A DNA stretch of 64,000 nucleotides, taken from positions 62,001-126,000 of the forward strand of contig CAZHYQ010000007.1 of the NCBI GenBank assembly GCA_964536805.1. The letters are read 5' to 3'. The position numbers and the translations under genes are program-made. The stretch comes from Longilinea sp964536805. Its GTDB lineage: Bacteria > Chloroflexota > Anaerolineae > Anaerolineales > Anaerolineaceae. Below the pieces are notes generated by a model that saw nothing but the letters and a program-made list of their open reading frames with translations, made no database searches and was not told the DNA's origin. Below are positions 52,111-60,100 of this stretch, in pieces (the stretch's first letter is position 1; every line of letters starts with the position of its first letter).

Positions 52111-52749
52111 ATGGATTTTGATCAATTACTTCAAATCATTGGCGACGACCCGGTGTTTGAATCCGCTTTACTATTAGCTGGCAACGTCGACCCCCGTTAT
52201 ATCCGGCTTCAACTTGGCCGCTGGATAAACAGCGGCCGCATTTACCAGTTGCGGCGGGGACTCTATTCAATTGCACCGCCTTATCGAAAAGCCAAACCCC
52301 ACCCTTTCCTGGTTGCCAATCGTCTGCAGCGTTCTTCCTATGTAAGTCTGCAATCTGCGCTGGCTTTTTACGGCCTGATCCCTGAAAATGTCAACAGCAC
52401 GGTGAGTGTTACCACAGGCCGTCCTGAACGGTTGGAAAACCCTCTGGGTATCTATGAGTTCCGCCATATCAAAACGAATCTCCTTTTCGGTTACCAAATG
52501 ACTGACCTGGGAACTCAAGCGGCGTTGGTGGCAACCCCGGAAAAAGCACTGCTGGATCTGGTTTACCTTCAGCCAGGCGGCGACACGCTCGAGTATTTGC
52601 AGAGCTTGCGTCTGCAAAACATGGATCGCATGAATCCGGATCTTTTCAAGAAACAAGCCGATACCTTTGCCTCCCCAAAAATGCGGGCAGCTGTAAAGAA
52701 CATACTTCAATTAATCCAGGAAGATTCAACAAACTATGAGGATTTATGA
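52111..52749 (+). CDS. AbiEi-family type IV antitoxin
   Basis: The N-terminal winged-helix part has LLLAGNVDPRYIRLQLGRWINSGRIYQLRRGLYSIAPPY, the AbiEi antitoxin pattern (R-R-G-x-Y). The C-terminal domain has SYVSLQSALAFYGLIPE and ATPEKALLDLVYL, also typical. The product would repress the operon and neutralise the nucleotidyltransferase toxin. There is no Shine-Dalgarno and the -10 is only a few bases away, so the mRNA may be leaderless. ATGA overlap (52746-52749) couples it to the toxin gene. Composition is a little more AT-rich than neighbours. Confidence 0.9.
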   Translation: MDFDQLLQIIGDDPVFESALLLAGNVDPRYIRLQLGRWINSGRIYQLRRGLYSIAPPYRKAKPHPFLVANRLQRSSYVSLQSALAFYGLIPENVNSTVSVTTGRPERLENPLGIYEFRHIKTNLLFGYQMTDLGTQAALVATPEKALLDLVYLQPGGDTLEYLQSLRLQNMDRMNPDLFKKQADTFASPKMRAAVKNILQLIQEDSTNYEDL

Positions 52750-53552
52750 AAGATTACCTGGCTAACCTGGTAAAGCAGACCGCTTCTCCCTTGGAAGGGC
52801 GCAACCTGGCGAGGGAATACCTTCAGGCTCGAATTTTAGCTTCGCTGCAACGCTCTGGCGCCATGATTCCCCTGGCCTTTCACGGCGGAACAGCACTGCG
52901 TTTTTTATTTTCCCACGGGCGCTTCTCAGAAGACCTCGACTTTGCCTTGGAAGGAAACCGCCAGAGCTACGATTTCCGTTCTTATCTACAGGCCATTCGT
53001 TCTGAATTAACCCCCGAAGGCTATGCGGTTGAATTGAAGGTTAATGATCAAAAAACGGTTCACAGTGCCTTCATCCGCTTTCCCGGATTATTGTTTGAAC
53101 TGGGTCTTTCAGCGCAACCCAATGAAGTGCTGGCGGTTAAGATCGAAGTGGATACCAACCCGCCGCAAGGCGCAAACCTTGCCACCACGGTTGTGCGCCG
53201 CTTTGTGGTGCTTCAACTGCAACACCATGACAAAGCTTCCCTTTTATCCGGTAAACTGCACGCAGTCTTGCAGCGGCCCTTTGCCAAGGGGCGCGATATC
53301 TATGATTTACTCTGGTACCTGAGCGATCCCGCCTGGCCGCAGCCGAACCTTGTTTTGCTCAACAACGCGCTTGCCCAAACCAACTGGACGGGTGAGCAAG
53401 TGACTGCGGCAAACTGGAAGGAACAGATTTTTGTACGGTTGAAAACCCTGAATTGGGAAGGCATTGCCAACGATGTCCGGCCGTTCGTTGAACCTGGTTT
53501 TGATCTGAATTTATTGACGCTAGCCAATCTGGAGAGGGTTTTAGCCGCCTGA
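52746..53552 (+). CDS. AbiEii/AbiGii-type nucleotidyltransferase toxin
   Basis: The nucleotidyltransferase core is FHGGTALRFLFSHGRFSEDLDFAL (G-G/S-x10-D-x-D), followed by the third acidic residue in LAVKIEVDT and the late KGRDIYDLLWYL. AbiEii toxins block growth on phage infection or antitoxin loss, in characterised cases by modifying tRNA ends. 268 aa, intact. Translationally coupled to the antitoxin. The pair sits alone between the MBL gene and miaB, a typical acquired defence cassette. Confidence 0.92.
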   Translation: MKDYLANLVKQTASPLEGRNLAREYLQARILASLQRSGAMIPLAFHGGTALRFLFSHGRFSEDLDFALEGNRQSYDFRSYLQAIRSELTPEGYAVELKVNDQKTVHSAFIRFPGLLFELGLSAQPNEVLAVKIEVDTNPPQGANLATTVVRRFVVLQLQHHDKASLLSGKLHAVLQRPFAKGRDIYDLLWYLSDPAWPQPNLVLLNNALAQTNWTGEQVTAANWKEQIFVRLKTLNWEGIANDVRPFVEPGFDLNLLTLANLERVLAA

Positions 53553-53676
53553 TCCGTCTTACTTTGCCAAATGCCCTCTTCCGTCCAAGGTGGAATCCAA
53601 CCGCTTGCTCCTTTATTCCATCCTGTTGATTGGCTTTTTGTAACCAGAAAACGCTTTCCCGTTATTCAGACAATTT

Positions 53677-53705
53677 TTGTCGCCTTTTTAAAACCCTGTT
53701 ATAAT
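53677..53705 (+). promoter_or_regulatory. Promoter of miaB, leaderless type
   Basis: TTGTCG at 53677-53682 and TATAAT at 53700-53705, spacer 17 nt. The ATG at 53713 is 7 nt after the -10, where transcription should start, and there is no Shine-Dalgarno. Confidence 0.75.
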
Positions 53706-53712
53706 CGGCGGC

Positions 53713-55044
53713 ATGAAATACCACATCTGGACTGAAGGCTGTCAGATGAACGTGGCGGATTCGCAGCGGGTGGCCTCGGCGCTCGAGCATCTGGGCTATC
53801 ACGATACCCCCCGCCCGGATGACGCCGATGTGATCGTTTTGAATACCTGCGTGGTGCGCCAGTCGGCCGAGGATAAAGCTTACGGCCGGCTCAGCTCGCT
53901 GCATCCATTAAAGATAAAGCGGCCCGATCTGGTGATCAATCTGATGGGCTGCCTGGTGGGCATCAAGGGCAGCGAACGCCTGAAGGCGCGCTTCCCCTAC
54001 GTGGATGTGTTCTCGCCGCCCTCCGATCCTGGTCCGCTGGTGGCTTACCTCACCCAGGGCCAGGCGCACGACCTGGAACAAAATGAAACAGCCCAACGGC
54101 ATGCCTGGATGGACGAGGACCTGATTCTGCCCGCCAGCGAGCGCGGCAGGCTGGTCAGCGCGCACGTGCCCGTCGTTTTAGGCTGCTCGCACGCCTGCAC
54201 TTATTGCATCATCCCCTACCGCCGCGGCATCGAAGTCAGCCGCCCGCCCGAGGATATTCTGGCCGAGGCGCGCTCGCTGGTAGCCCAGGGCGTCAAAGAG
54301 ATCACCCTGCTGGGTCAAATTGTCGACCGCTACGGCAAGGACCAAGCCGCCTACCCGACCCTGGCCGGGCTGCTGCTGCGATTGAATGCCCTGGAGGGTC
54401 TGGAGCGCATCCGCTTCCTCACCTCGCACCCCAACTGGATGAACGATGAGCTGCTGGACGCGGTGGCTACTCTGCCCAAGGTGATGCCGCACATTGAAGT
54501 GCCCATTCAGGCCGGCGACGACGCGGTGCTGGAAAACATGCGCCGCGGATACACCGTGCAGCAGTACCGCGAGCTGGTTGCCAAAATCAGGGCGCGCATT
54601 CCCAATGTCTCGATCGCCACCGACATCATCGTCGGTTTCTGCGGCGAAACGGCCGAAGCCTTTGAAGGCACCTACAACCTGCTGGCCGAGCTCAAACTGG
54701 ATGTGGCTCACCTGGCGCGTTATTCCCCGCGCGAGGGCACCGTCTCGGCGCGCCGCATGCCGGACGATGTGCCCGACGAAGAGAAGTGGGAACGCTTCCG
54801 CCGGCTGGAAGAACTGCAGGAAGGCATTGCCGCCGAAATCCACGCCCGTTACCTGGGCGAGACGACCAGCGTGCTGTTCGAAGAAAAAGTGAAGGGCCGC
54901 TGGAAGGGCCGCACGCCGACCAACAAGCTGGTCTTTGCCGAATCGGAGAACGACCTGCGCGGCAAAATCCTGCCGGTACAGATCACTTGGACGGGACCCT
55001 GGTCGATGCAGGGGCGCGTGCTGGAGCCGGTACTGGTGAAATAA
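53713..55044 (+). CDS. miaB: tRNA-2-methylthio-N6-dimethylallyladenosine synthase
   Basis: Adds the 2-methylthio group to i6A37 of tRNAs. The UPF0004 cysteines are in TEGCQMN, NTCVVRQSA and LMGCLVG. The radical-SAM cluster is CSHACTYC with IIPYRRGIE after it. SHPNWM, PIQAGDDAVLENMRRGYT and TDIIVGFCGET are methylthiotransferase signatures, and a TRAM domain ends the protein (about 375-443). Q-M-N favours MiaB over RimO/MtaB. 443 aa. A GTAG-like palindrome follows 5 nt after the stop. Confidence 0.94.
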   Translation: MKYHIWTEGCQMNVADSQRVASALEHLGYHDTPRPDDADVIVLNTCVVRQSAEDKAYGRLSSLHPLKIKRPDLVINLMGCLVGIKGSERLKARFPYVDVFSPPSDPGPLVAYLTQGQAHDLEQNETAQRHAWMDEDLILPASERGRLVSAHVPVVLGCSHACTYCIIPYRRGIEVSRPPEDILAEARSLVAQGVKEITLLGQIVDRYGKDQAAYPTLAGLLLRLNALEGLERIRFLTSHPNWMNDELLDAVATLPKVMPHIEVPIQAGDDAVLENMRRGYTVQQYRELVAKIRARIPNVSIATDIIVGFCGETAEAFEGTYNLLAELKLDVAHLARYSPREGTVSARRMPDDVPDEEKWERFRRLEELQEGIAAEIHARYLGETTSVLFEEKVKGRWKGRTPTNKLVFAESENDLRGKILPVQITWTGPWSMQGRVLEPVLVK

Positions 55045-55048
55045 TAAT

Positions 55049-55076
55049 GTAAGGGCGATTCATGAATCGCCCCTGC
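55049..55076. repeat. GTAAGGGCGATTC palindrome
   Basis: GTAAGGGCGATTCA is followed by TGAATCGCCCCTGC, 28 nt with two mismatched end pairs. Same length and ends as the element at 2834 but an unrelated core. It lies between convergent miaB and the ChrB-domain gene. Confidence 0.8.
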
Positions 55077-55103
55077 CTATTCCGTGATAAGAAAATGCCG
55101 TTT

Positions 55104-55541
55104 TCACCCGCCTGCCGCGGTTTGCAGCCGGCACCAGGCATACAGCGCGTCATAGACCTCGAACTGGATCTCGAGGTTGGTTTCGTCCTCCGGGTAGCGC
55201 AGGCTGAAACCGGTCGCAATCGCCTCCAGGCCGCGCGCAATCGGATCCTGATCGATATCTGCGTCGACATCCGCGGCATGAATGATCTTCGCCAGGCGCA
55301 ACAACGCGGGATCCTTCAATTCGTACTTCAACAGGATCGATTCAAACGAACAGCGGCCATCCACGTGTCCCAATTCCGCCCCGGGGATATCAAATGGAAT
55401 GGCGCCTTCGATTTTTGCGACGCGCTCCACCTCGCTGCGCGCCACAAATATAAATTCAGCCTGGCTGTCGATAAAGCGTGTGATCAACCAGGGACAGGCC
55501 ACCCGATCCACATGAACGTGCGCACGCGTGATCCAAATCAT
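55104..55541 (-). CDS. ChrB-domain (chromate resistance) protein
   Basis: The product is the C-terminal ChrB domain alone: WITRAHVHVDRVACPWLITRFIDSQAEFIFV, IPFDIPGAELGHVDGRCSFESIL, IIHAADVD and LEIQFEVYDALYAWC. In chromate-resistant proteobacteria ChrB is a chromate-sensing regulator; stand-alone domains have no assigned role. The start at 55541 has AAGGAG and overlaps the stop of the MFS gene by 4 nt (ATGA), so they are coupled. 145 aa, no DNA-binding part. Confidence 0.85.
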   Translation of the reverse strand: MIWITRAHVHVDRVACPWLITRFIDSQAEFIFVARSEVERVAKIEGAIPFDIPGAELGHVDGRCSFESILLKYELKDPALLRLAKIIHAADVDADIDQDPIARGLEAIATGFSLRYPEDETNLEIQFEVYDALYAWCRLQTAAGG

Positions 55542-56776
55542 AAGGCGTTCTCCTTTTGCCGGTGACTGACATCCTCGCCAAAAATGGTAAAAAATAACGT
55601 GCCCAACAGGCCAAATCCAAATGCGGTGAGCATATTTGCCTGCGGAGAAATCTCCCAAAGAAAACCGGCGCTAAAGGCTGCCAGCGAGACAACCACGTCG
55701 CGCAGTAAATAGTACAGCCCAAAAAAAGCCGCCTTTTGTCCTTCGGGCGCCAGGTCCATGATGAGCGCCTTGCGGGTCGGCTCGCCGAACTCCTTCAATC
55801 CCCGGATGATGAACGCGACCACGAACATCCAGAAACTGTGTGCCAACAGAAACACCAGTGGAAACAGGGTGAAGAAACCAAAGGTGATGGCCACGAAAGG
55901 TTTCTTCGAGCCGCGGTCAGCCAGGTAAGCCACCGGGATATAAACGAGCATGGCGGTGACCATCTCGATGGTTGTCAGCAGGCCAAAGGTCACCGCGGAT
56001 AGGCCGTTGTTTTTGATCACCCAGATCGCCATGAAGGCATACGGAATTTGCTCGCTGAAGCGCACCAGGATGTCCGCAACCAGCAATTTTCGAAAGGCTG
56101 GTGACATCCTGCGGAATAACCTGAGCGGGTTGGCCTCGGCTTTTGCCTCCGATTTTCGATCTTCCACCAGCACCTGTTGGACGAGCAGCGCCACAAAAGC
56201 CAGGACAAAGGCTGCCCCAAACGCCCAGCGAATTCCGAGCACTTCGCCCTTCCAGGTGATCAAAAGGCCGCCCACCACCGGCCCCAGCGCCATCGGAATG
56301 CGCCGCACCAGCGAATGCATCGAGACGCCCATGGTGCGTTTCTTGTCCGGCAGCACCGCCGCCACCAGGCTCATTGTGGCGGGCAACGAAATCGCTGTCC
56401 AGGAAAGGAAAAAGACGGCTCCCAGGATGACTGCCCACCAGGTATGGATGAAGATCACGATCAAATAACCTGCCATTGCAAACAGGTTGAAGACCAATAA
56501 AGCGCGCTTGTAACCCAGCTTGTCGCTCAAATACCCGCCCGGGAACGAGTACAAAGCGCTGAGCAGGTTATCCATGCCGTTCAGAAAACTCACCGAGAGC
56601 ACCCCGCCGCCCAACGCCACCAGGTAAATCGGCAGGAAGCGTTCGGCCATGTGCTCGCCCATGCCCACCAGGATGGCCATCGAAAGCATGGCCACCATGC
56701 TGCGGCGCAGTCCCAGAAAGCCCAACATCTGGCGGGACCATTTCATTTTTTCAGGTTTCATACCCGGTTTTAACAT
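55538..56776 (-). CDS. MFS transporter
   Basis: Twelve hydrophobic segments in 412 aa. MFS motif A-like loops are GGYLSDKLGYKRALLVF after helix 2 and AYLADRGSKKPFVAI after helix 8. Coupled at its 3' end to the ChrB-domain gene and at its 5' end to the pentapeptide gene (TGATG). In other bacteria ChrB-like genes pair with chromate transporters (ChrA) or MFS pumps, so export of an oxyanion or drug is a reasonable guess only. Confidence 0.9.
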   Translation of the reverse strand: MLKPGMKPEKMKWSRQMLGFLGLRRSMVAMLSMAILVGMGEHMAERFLPIYLVALGGGVLSVSFLNGMDNLLSALYSFPGGYLSDKLGYKRALLVFNLFAMAGYLIVIFIHTWWAVILGAVFFLSWTAISLPATMSLVAAVLPDKKRTMGVSMHSLVRRIPMALGPVVGGLLITWKGEVLGIRWAFGAAFVLAFVALLVQQVLVEDRKSEAKAEANPLRLFRRMSPAFRKLLVADILVRFSEQIPYAFMAIWVIKNNGLSAVTFGLLTTIEMVTAMLVYIPVAYLADRGSKKPFVAITFGFFTLFPLVFLLAHSFWMFVVAFIIRGLKEFGEPTRKALIMDLAPEGQKAAFFGLYYLLRDVVVSLAAFSAGFLWEISPQANMLTAFGFGLLGTLFFTIFGEDVSHRQKENAL

Positions 56777-57468
56777 CAACCGTCCAGTGTGCCAGGATGG
56801 ATCGAGGTTTCCTCATCCATCTCGCTGATCTCGATTCCAAGCAGCGCAGCCATCTGCAGCGCCTGGGCTGGCGTGACCTTGACCCCGCGCAGGTCGGCAA
56901 TGCCCACCGCCAGCCCGTCAATAATCGAGGAGCGCAAATCCGCGCCGGTCAGTCTGGCGCCAGACAGGTTGGCGCCTGTCAGATCGCATTTTTTGAACAG
57001 CACGCCGCTCAGGTCGGCCCCTTCAAAGTTGGCGCCCCGCAGGTTGCACCCGTTGAAGTGCGCCGCCTTAAACTTCGCTTTGGTGAAAAAGGCATCCTGC
57101 GCGCCGCAGTTGTCGAAGACGGCGTCATTGATTTCGCCTTCGCTGAAGTTCGTGCCGAGCATGCGGCAATCCTTGAATTCACAAGAATCCAGTTTTGCCT
57201 TCTCCAGCTGGGCTCCAGAAAGATCGCAGTGCTCCAGCCGGCAATTCGAAAGATGCAGTTGGTCAATGCGCGCATTCAGCAAAACCAGGCGTTTGAGCAC
57301 ACATTGCATTACCAACAGCTTCCTGACCGCCTGCCCGGAACAGTCACCGCTCAGACTTTCCATGCTAAACTCGTCGCCGTCATGCAGCGCATCCAGCTGA
57401 AGGTGCCGCTGGATCATCATGATGACCGGCGGACGGATGGAGTCGGTGACAAGTCTGATTTTCTTCAT
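56776..57468 (-). CDS. Pentapeptide-repeat protein
   Basis: From about residue 55 to 185 the chain follows A(D/N)LXX pentapeptides (LSNCRLEHCDLSGAQLEKAKLDSC, CNLRGANFEGADLSGVLFKKCDLTGANLSGARLTGADL), forming a right-handed square beta-helix. Some such proteins mimic DNA and shield gyrase; most have no known role. The first about 50 residues and last about 45 (VTPAQALQMAALLGIEISEMDEE) are non-repeat caps. ATGA overlap with the DinB gene upstream and TGATG overlap with the MFS gene downstream put it in a four-gene operon. Confidence 0.93.
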   Translation of the reverse strand: MKKIRLVTDSIRPPVIMMIQRHLQLDALHDGDEFSMESLSGDCSGQAVRKLLVMQCVLKRLVLLNARIDQLHLSNCRLEHCDLSGAQLEKAKLDSCEFKDCRMLGTNFSEGEINDAVFDNCGAQDAFFTKAKFKAAHFNGCNLRGANFEGADLSGVLFKKCDLTGANLSGARLTGADLRSSIIDGLAVGIADLRGVKVTPAQALQMAALLGIEISEMDEETSIHPGTLDG

Positions 57469-57950
57469 ATCAGCGATTCGGTTTTCCCGGCCAGGTGGCG
57501 CAAGGTTTCAAATTGCCCGAGGTGAAAGGCTTCGTGAAAGAAGTAGAAGTGCAACCGGCGGTGCAGCGGCATCTCGCGCCGGCCGGTGTTGATGATGCCC
57601 AACATGGTTTCGTCGCTGGCTGCCTGGATAGCCTGCATGAACTCGCCGTCCACGGTTTGCCACCAGCTTTTCAATTGCTCCAACGGTACGATATCGCTCG
57701 ATTCAGGACCGACTGGTTCGACGCCGTTGCCGTAGCGCTGCAGATCGGCTTCGGTCACCGAAGACTGCCCGCCCAGCAGATCGAGCATGTCTACCCGACA
57801 CAGCAGCAGGTGCCCAAAGATCCAGTGGATGCAATTGCCCGTGCCACCCGGCTGGATGAGGGTGTCGGCGTGGCTCAGACCTTCCAGGTGTTGGCTCAGC
57901 AAGCGCGAATTGCGCGAATAATCTTCGACGAGATCGGATTGGATGGACAT
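57465..57950 (-). CDS. DinB-family metal-binding protein
   Basis: Four-helix DinB/YfiT-like bundle. GGTGNCIHWIFGHLLLCRVDML has the helix-2 histidines and FYFFHEAFHLGQFETLRHLAG the pair in the last helix. A thiol S-transferase or hydrolase role is known in some relatives. The start at 57950 has GGAG before it, giving 161 aa. First gene of the DinB-pentapeptide-MFS-ChrB operon. A TATACAAT lies upstream near 57977-57984. Confidence 0.87.
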   Translation of the reverse strand: MSIQSDLVEDYSRNSRLLSQHLEGLSHADTLIQPGGTGNCIHWIFGHLLLCRVDMLDLLGGQSSVTEADLQRYGNGVEPVGPESSDIVPLEQLKSWWQTVDGEFMQAIQAASDETMLGIINTGRREMPLHRRLHFYFFHEAFHLGQFETLRHLAGKTESLI

Positions 57951-58060
57951 GGGGTCTCCATTGAGGCGGGATGGATGTATTGTATAACTGAATGGGCGAT
58001 TGAGGGGCGCGGCAAGGCAATGTCCAAATCGAGGCAATTGTTCGCACAATGGATATTTTT

Positions 58061-58213
58061 GTAGGTCGGTTCGAAGGGGCAAAATAATCGGCCGTGTATT
58101 TTACAATCATTGCCCCGGAGAACCGACAAACCACAATGAGGTATTACGTCGGTTCTGCGAGGGATCAAGGGTCAATGGCGGCCTGCGTTAATCACCCCCT
58201 CCGAACCGACCTA
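58061..58213. mobile_element. 153-bp MITE-like element with 19-bp terminal inverted repeats
   Basis: Left end GTAGGTCGGTTCGAAGGGG (58061-58079) and right end CCCCTCCGAACCGACCTAC (58195-58213) are inverted repeats with one mismatch. Inside, GCCCCGGAGAACCGAC (58112-58127) pairs back to the left end and GTCGGTTCTGCGAGGG (58148-58163) to the right end, so it folds as two hairpins flanking a short spacer. No coding capacity and no clear target duplication. The gap 57951-58312 has nothing else besides the DinB promoter. Confidence 0.75.
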
Positions 58214-58312
58214 CGCGGATGACTGCACGGAGCATCGCCACATATAAAGAGCAAGAGGCGGCTACATTTCCGCCTCTTGCTGATTGTGCATTACGTTTTT
58301 ACCATTCCGTTC

Positions 58313-60100
58313 TTACTCCAGCGGCATCTTTTCAAGCTCGTCGACCAGACTGGAAAGCACGTCAAAGCCGCCTTGCCAGAAAGCCGCCTGGTGCACGTCG
58401 ATGCCGGCATCGGCCAGCAGTTTCACCGGCGCCACCGAGCCGCCTGCCGAAAGGATTTTTATGTAGCGCGGTTTGAAGGCTTCGCCCTCGGCCTTGTACT
58501 GCTGGTAAAGCGCCAGCACCAGCAGCTGCCCGAAGGTGTAGGCATACACGTAGAACGGCACTTCATAGATGTGCGGGATGGAAACCCATTCCCAGCGGAA
58601 TTCATCGCTCACATCCACGGCTTCGCCAAATTGCTGGCGCAGGTTCTTCAGATATACATCCGCCAGGTCATCCGCTGAAGCGCCCTTTTGGATCAGGTCG
58701 TGCGCATCGCGCTCGAACAGCGCAAAATAGGCCTGGCGCTGGATGGTGGCGTAGGCGTCGTCCATCTGGCGGAAGAGCAAATCGCGCCGCACGGCTTCGT
58801 CGGTTTCATTTTTTAACAGCCGGTCAACCAGCACCATCTCGGCAAAGGTCGAGGCGGTTTCCGCCAGCGGCAGGCAGGCATGCGCGGTGAACAGGCTGTG
58901 CTGCGAAGCCAGCATGGAGTGAATGGCATGGCCCAGCTCGTGGGCCATGGTGGCCACGTCGTCGGCATGCCCCTGGTAGTTGAGCAGCACCCACGGCGTA
59001 AGCTGCGGGGTGGCCGTGGCGCAGAACGCGCCGCTGCGTTTGCCCTTGCGCACTTCCGCGTCCAGGTGGTCCTGCGCGAAAACGCGCTCGGCCATTTCGG
59101 CAAATTTAGGATCGAATTTCTGGAATGAATCGAGCACAATGCCCGCCGCTTTGTCGTAGGCGTATTGCTTGTCCGATTTCGCCACCGGAGCGTAGATATC
59201 ATAGCGGCGCAGTTTGTCCACCTTCAACCAGCGCGCCTTGAGCCTGAAAAAACGCTGGAAAACGGCGGTATTGCGCTGGCAAACCGAGAGCAGCGTGCCC
59301 ACCACTTCATCCGGCAGATCGTTGATCAGGTTGCGCACCGACATGGGCGCAGGATGTTTGCGCAGGGTCACCTGCTCGTTGCGCCAATCGCGCACCAGCG
59401 CCTGGTAGATCTGCCCCAGGATGGGACCGTCAACGCCGTAAACGCGGTAGAGTTCCTGGTAGGCTTTTGCCCGCAGCTCGCCGTCATGCTGGCGCGCGTA
59501 GACCATGATCTCCCCGCGGGTCAACTCCTTCTCCTGGCCGTCAATGGTCAATTTGAAGGTATAGCGGTTGGTCATCGAGCGGTAAAGCATTTGCAAGGCG
59601 GTGGCGCCGGTCACATTCTTGATGTTAATGATTTTCTCTTCCGGTTCACTGAGGGTATGCGGTTTGAAGTGGCGCATTTCCTCCAACCAGTAACGATAAT
59701 CGCCGGAACCGGCCATCAGGCGGCCAGCCTCCTCATCCGCAAGTTCCTTCCACCACAGCGTAAAGAAAATGGTGCGGTTATCAAGCTCGGCAAAAAACTG
59801 TTCCACGCGCTGGACCAGCGATTGGGCTGCCTGCGATTGCGTATCGGCGGAAAAAGTCAGATAAGCAAAATTGCTCAACTTGTTGGCAGCCAGGTTGATC
59901 TCTTCCAGCTTGCGCACGATTCCCAGGAACTCGTCCAACGGGATGGCGGGGGCAAGTTGCGGGCGCACTGTTTCAAAAGCTGCCACCATTTTGTCTATGT
60001 TTGTAAAAGCCGATTCCAACTCCGGGCTGTCCATGCCGCCGGCGATCAAATCAGAAAGATCCCAACTCTTTTGCACATAGGAAGCAACCGTTTCAGTCAT
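58313..60100 (-). CDS. pepF: Oligoendopeptidase F (M3 metallopeptidase)
   Basis: Cytoplasmic zinc peptidase that trims short peptides. The zinc motif is AHELGHAIH (His387, Glu388, His391), with the third ligand Glu in LAETASTFAEM about 25 residues on. KRSGAFCATA and DEFRWEWVSIPHIYEVPFYVYAYTFGQL are PepF signatures. 595 aa, standard. Its ATG overlaps the stop of the upstream methyltransferase gene by 4 nt (ATGA at 60100-60097). A four-gene neighbourhood on this strand (kinase, menG, ccrM, pepF) is broken by a gap after menG. Confidence 0.95.
   Translation of the reverse strand: MTETVASYVQKSWDLSDLIAGGMDSPELESAFTNIDKMVAAFETVRPQLAPAIPLDEFLGIVRKLEEINLAANKLSNFAYLTFSADTQSQAAQSLVQRVEQFFAELDNRTIFFTLWWKELADEEAGRLMAGSGDYRYWLEEMRHFKPHTLSEPEEKIINIKNVTGATALQMLYRSMTNRYTFKLTIDGQEKELTRGEIMVYARQHDGELRAKAYQELYRVYGVDGPILGQIYQALVRDWRNEQVTLRKHPAPMSVRNLINDLPDEVVGTLLSVCQRNTAVFQRFFRLKARWLKVDKLRRYDIYAPVAKSDKQYAYDKAAGIVLDSFQKFDPKFAEMAERVFAQDHLDAEVRKGKRSGAFCATATPQLTPWVLLNYQGHADDVATMAHELGHAIHSMLASQHSLFTAHACLPLAETASTFAEMVLVDRLLKNETDEAVRRDLLFRQMDDAYATIQRQAYFALFERDAHDLIQKGASADDLADVYLKNLRQQFGEAVDVSDEFRWEWVSIPHIYEVPFYVYAYTFGQLLVLALYQQYKAEGEAFKPRYIKILSAGGSVAPVKLLADAGIDVHQAAFWQGGFDVLSSLVDELEKMPLE

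Noticed and set aside
52111..53552. Prophage or integrative element around the AbiE pair
   Set aside because: No integrase, attachment repeat or other mobile gene flanks it within the window.
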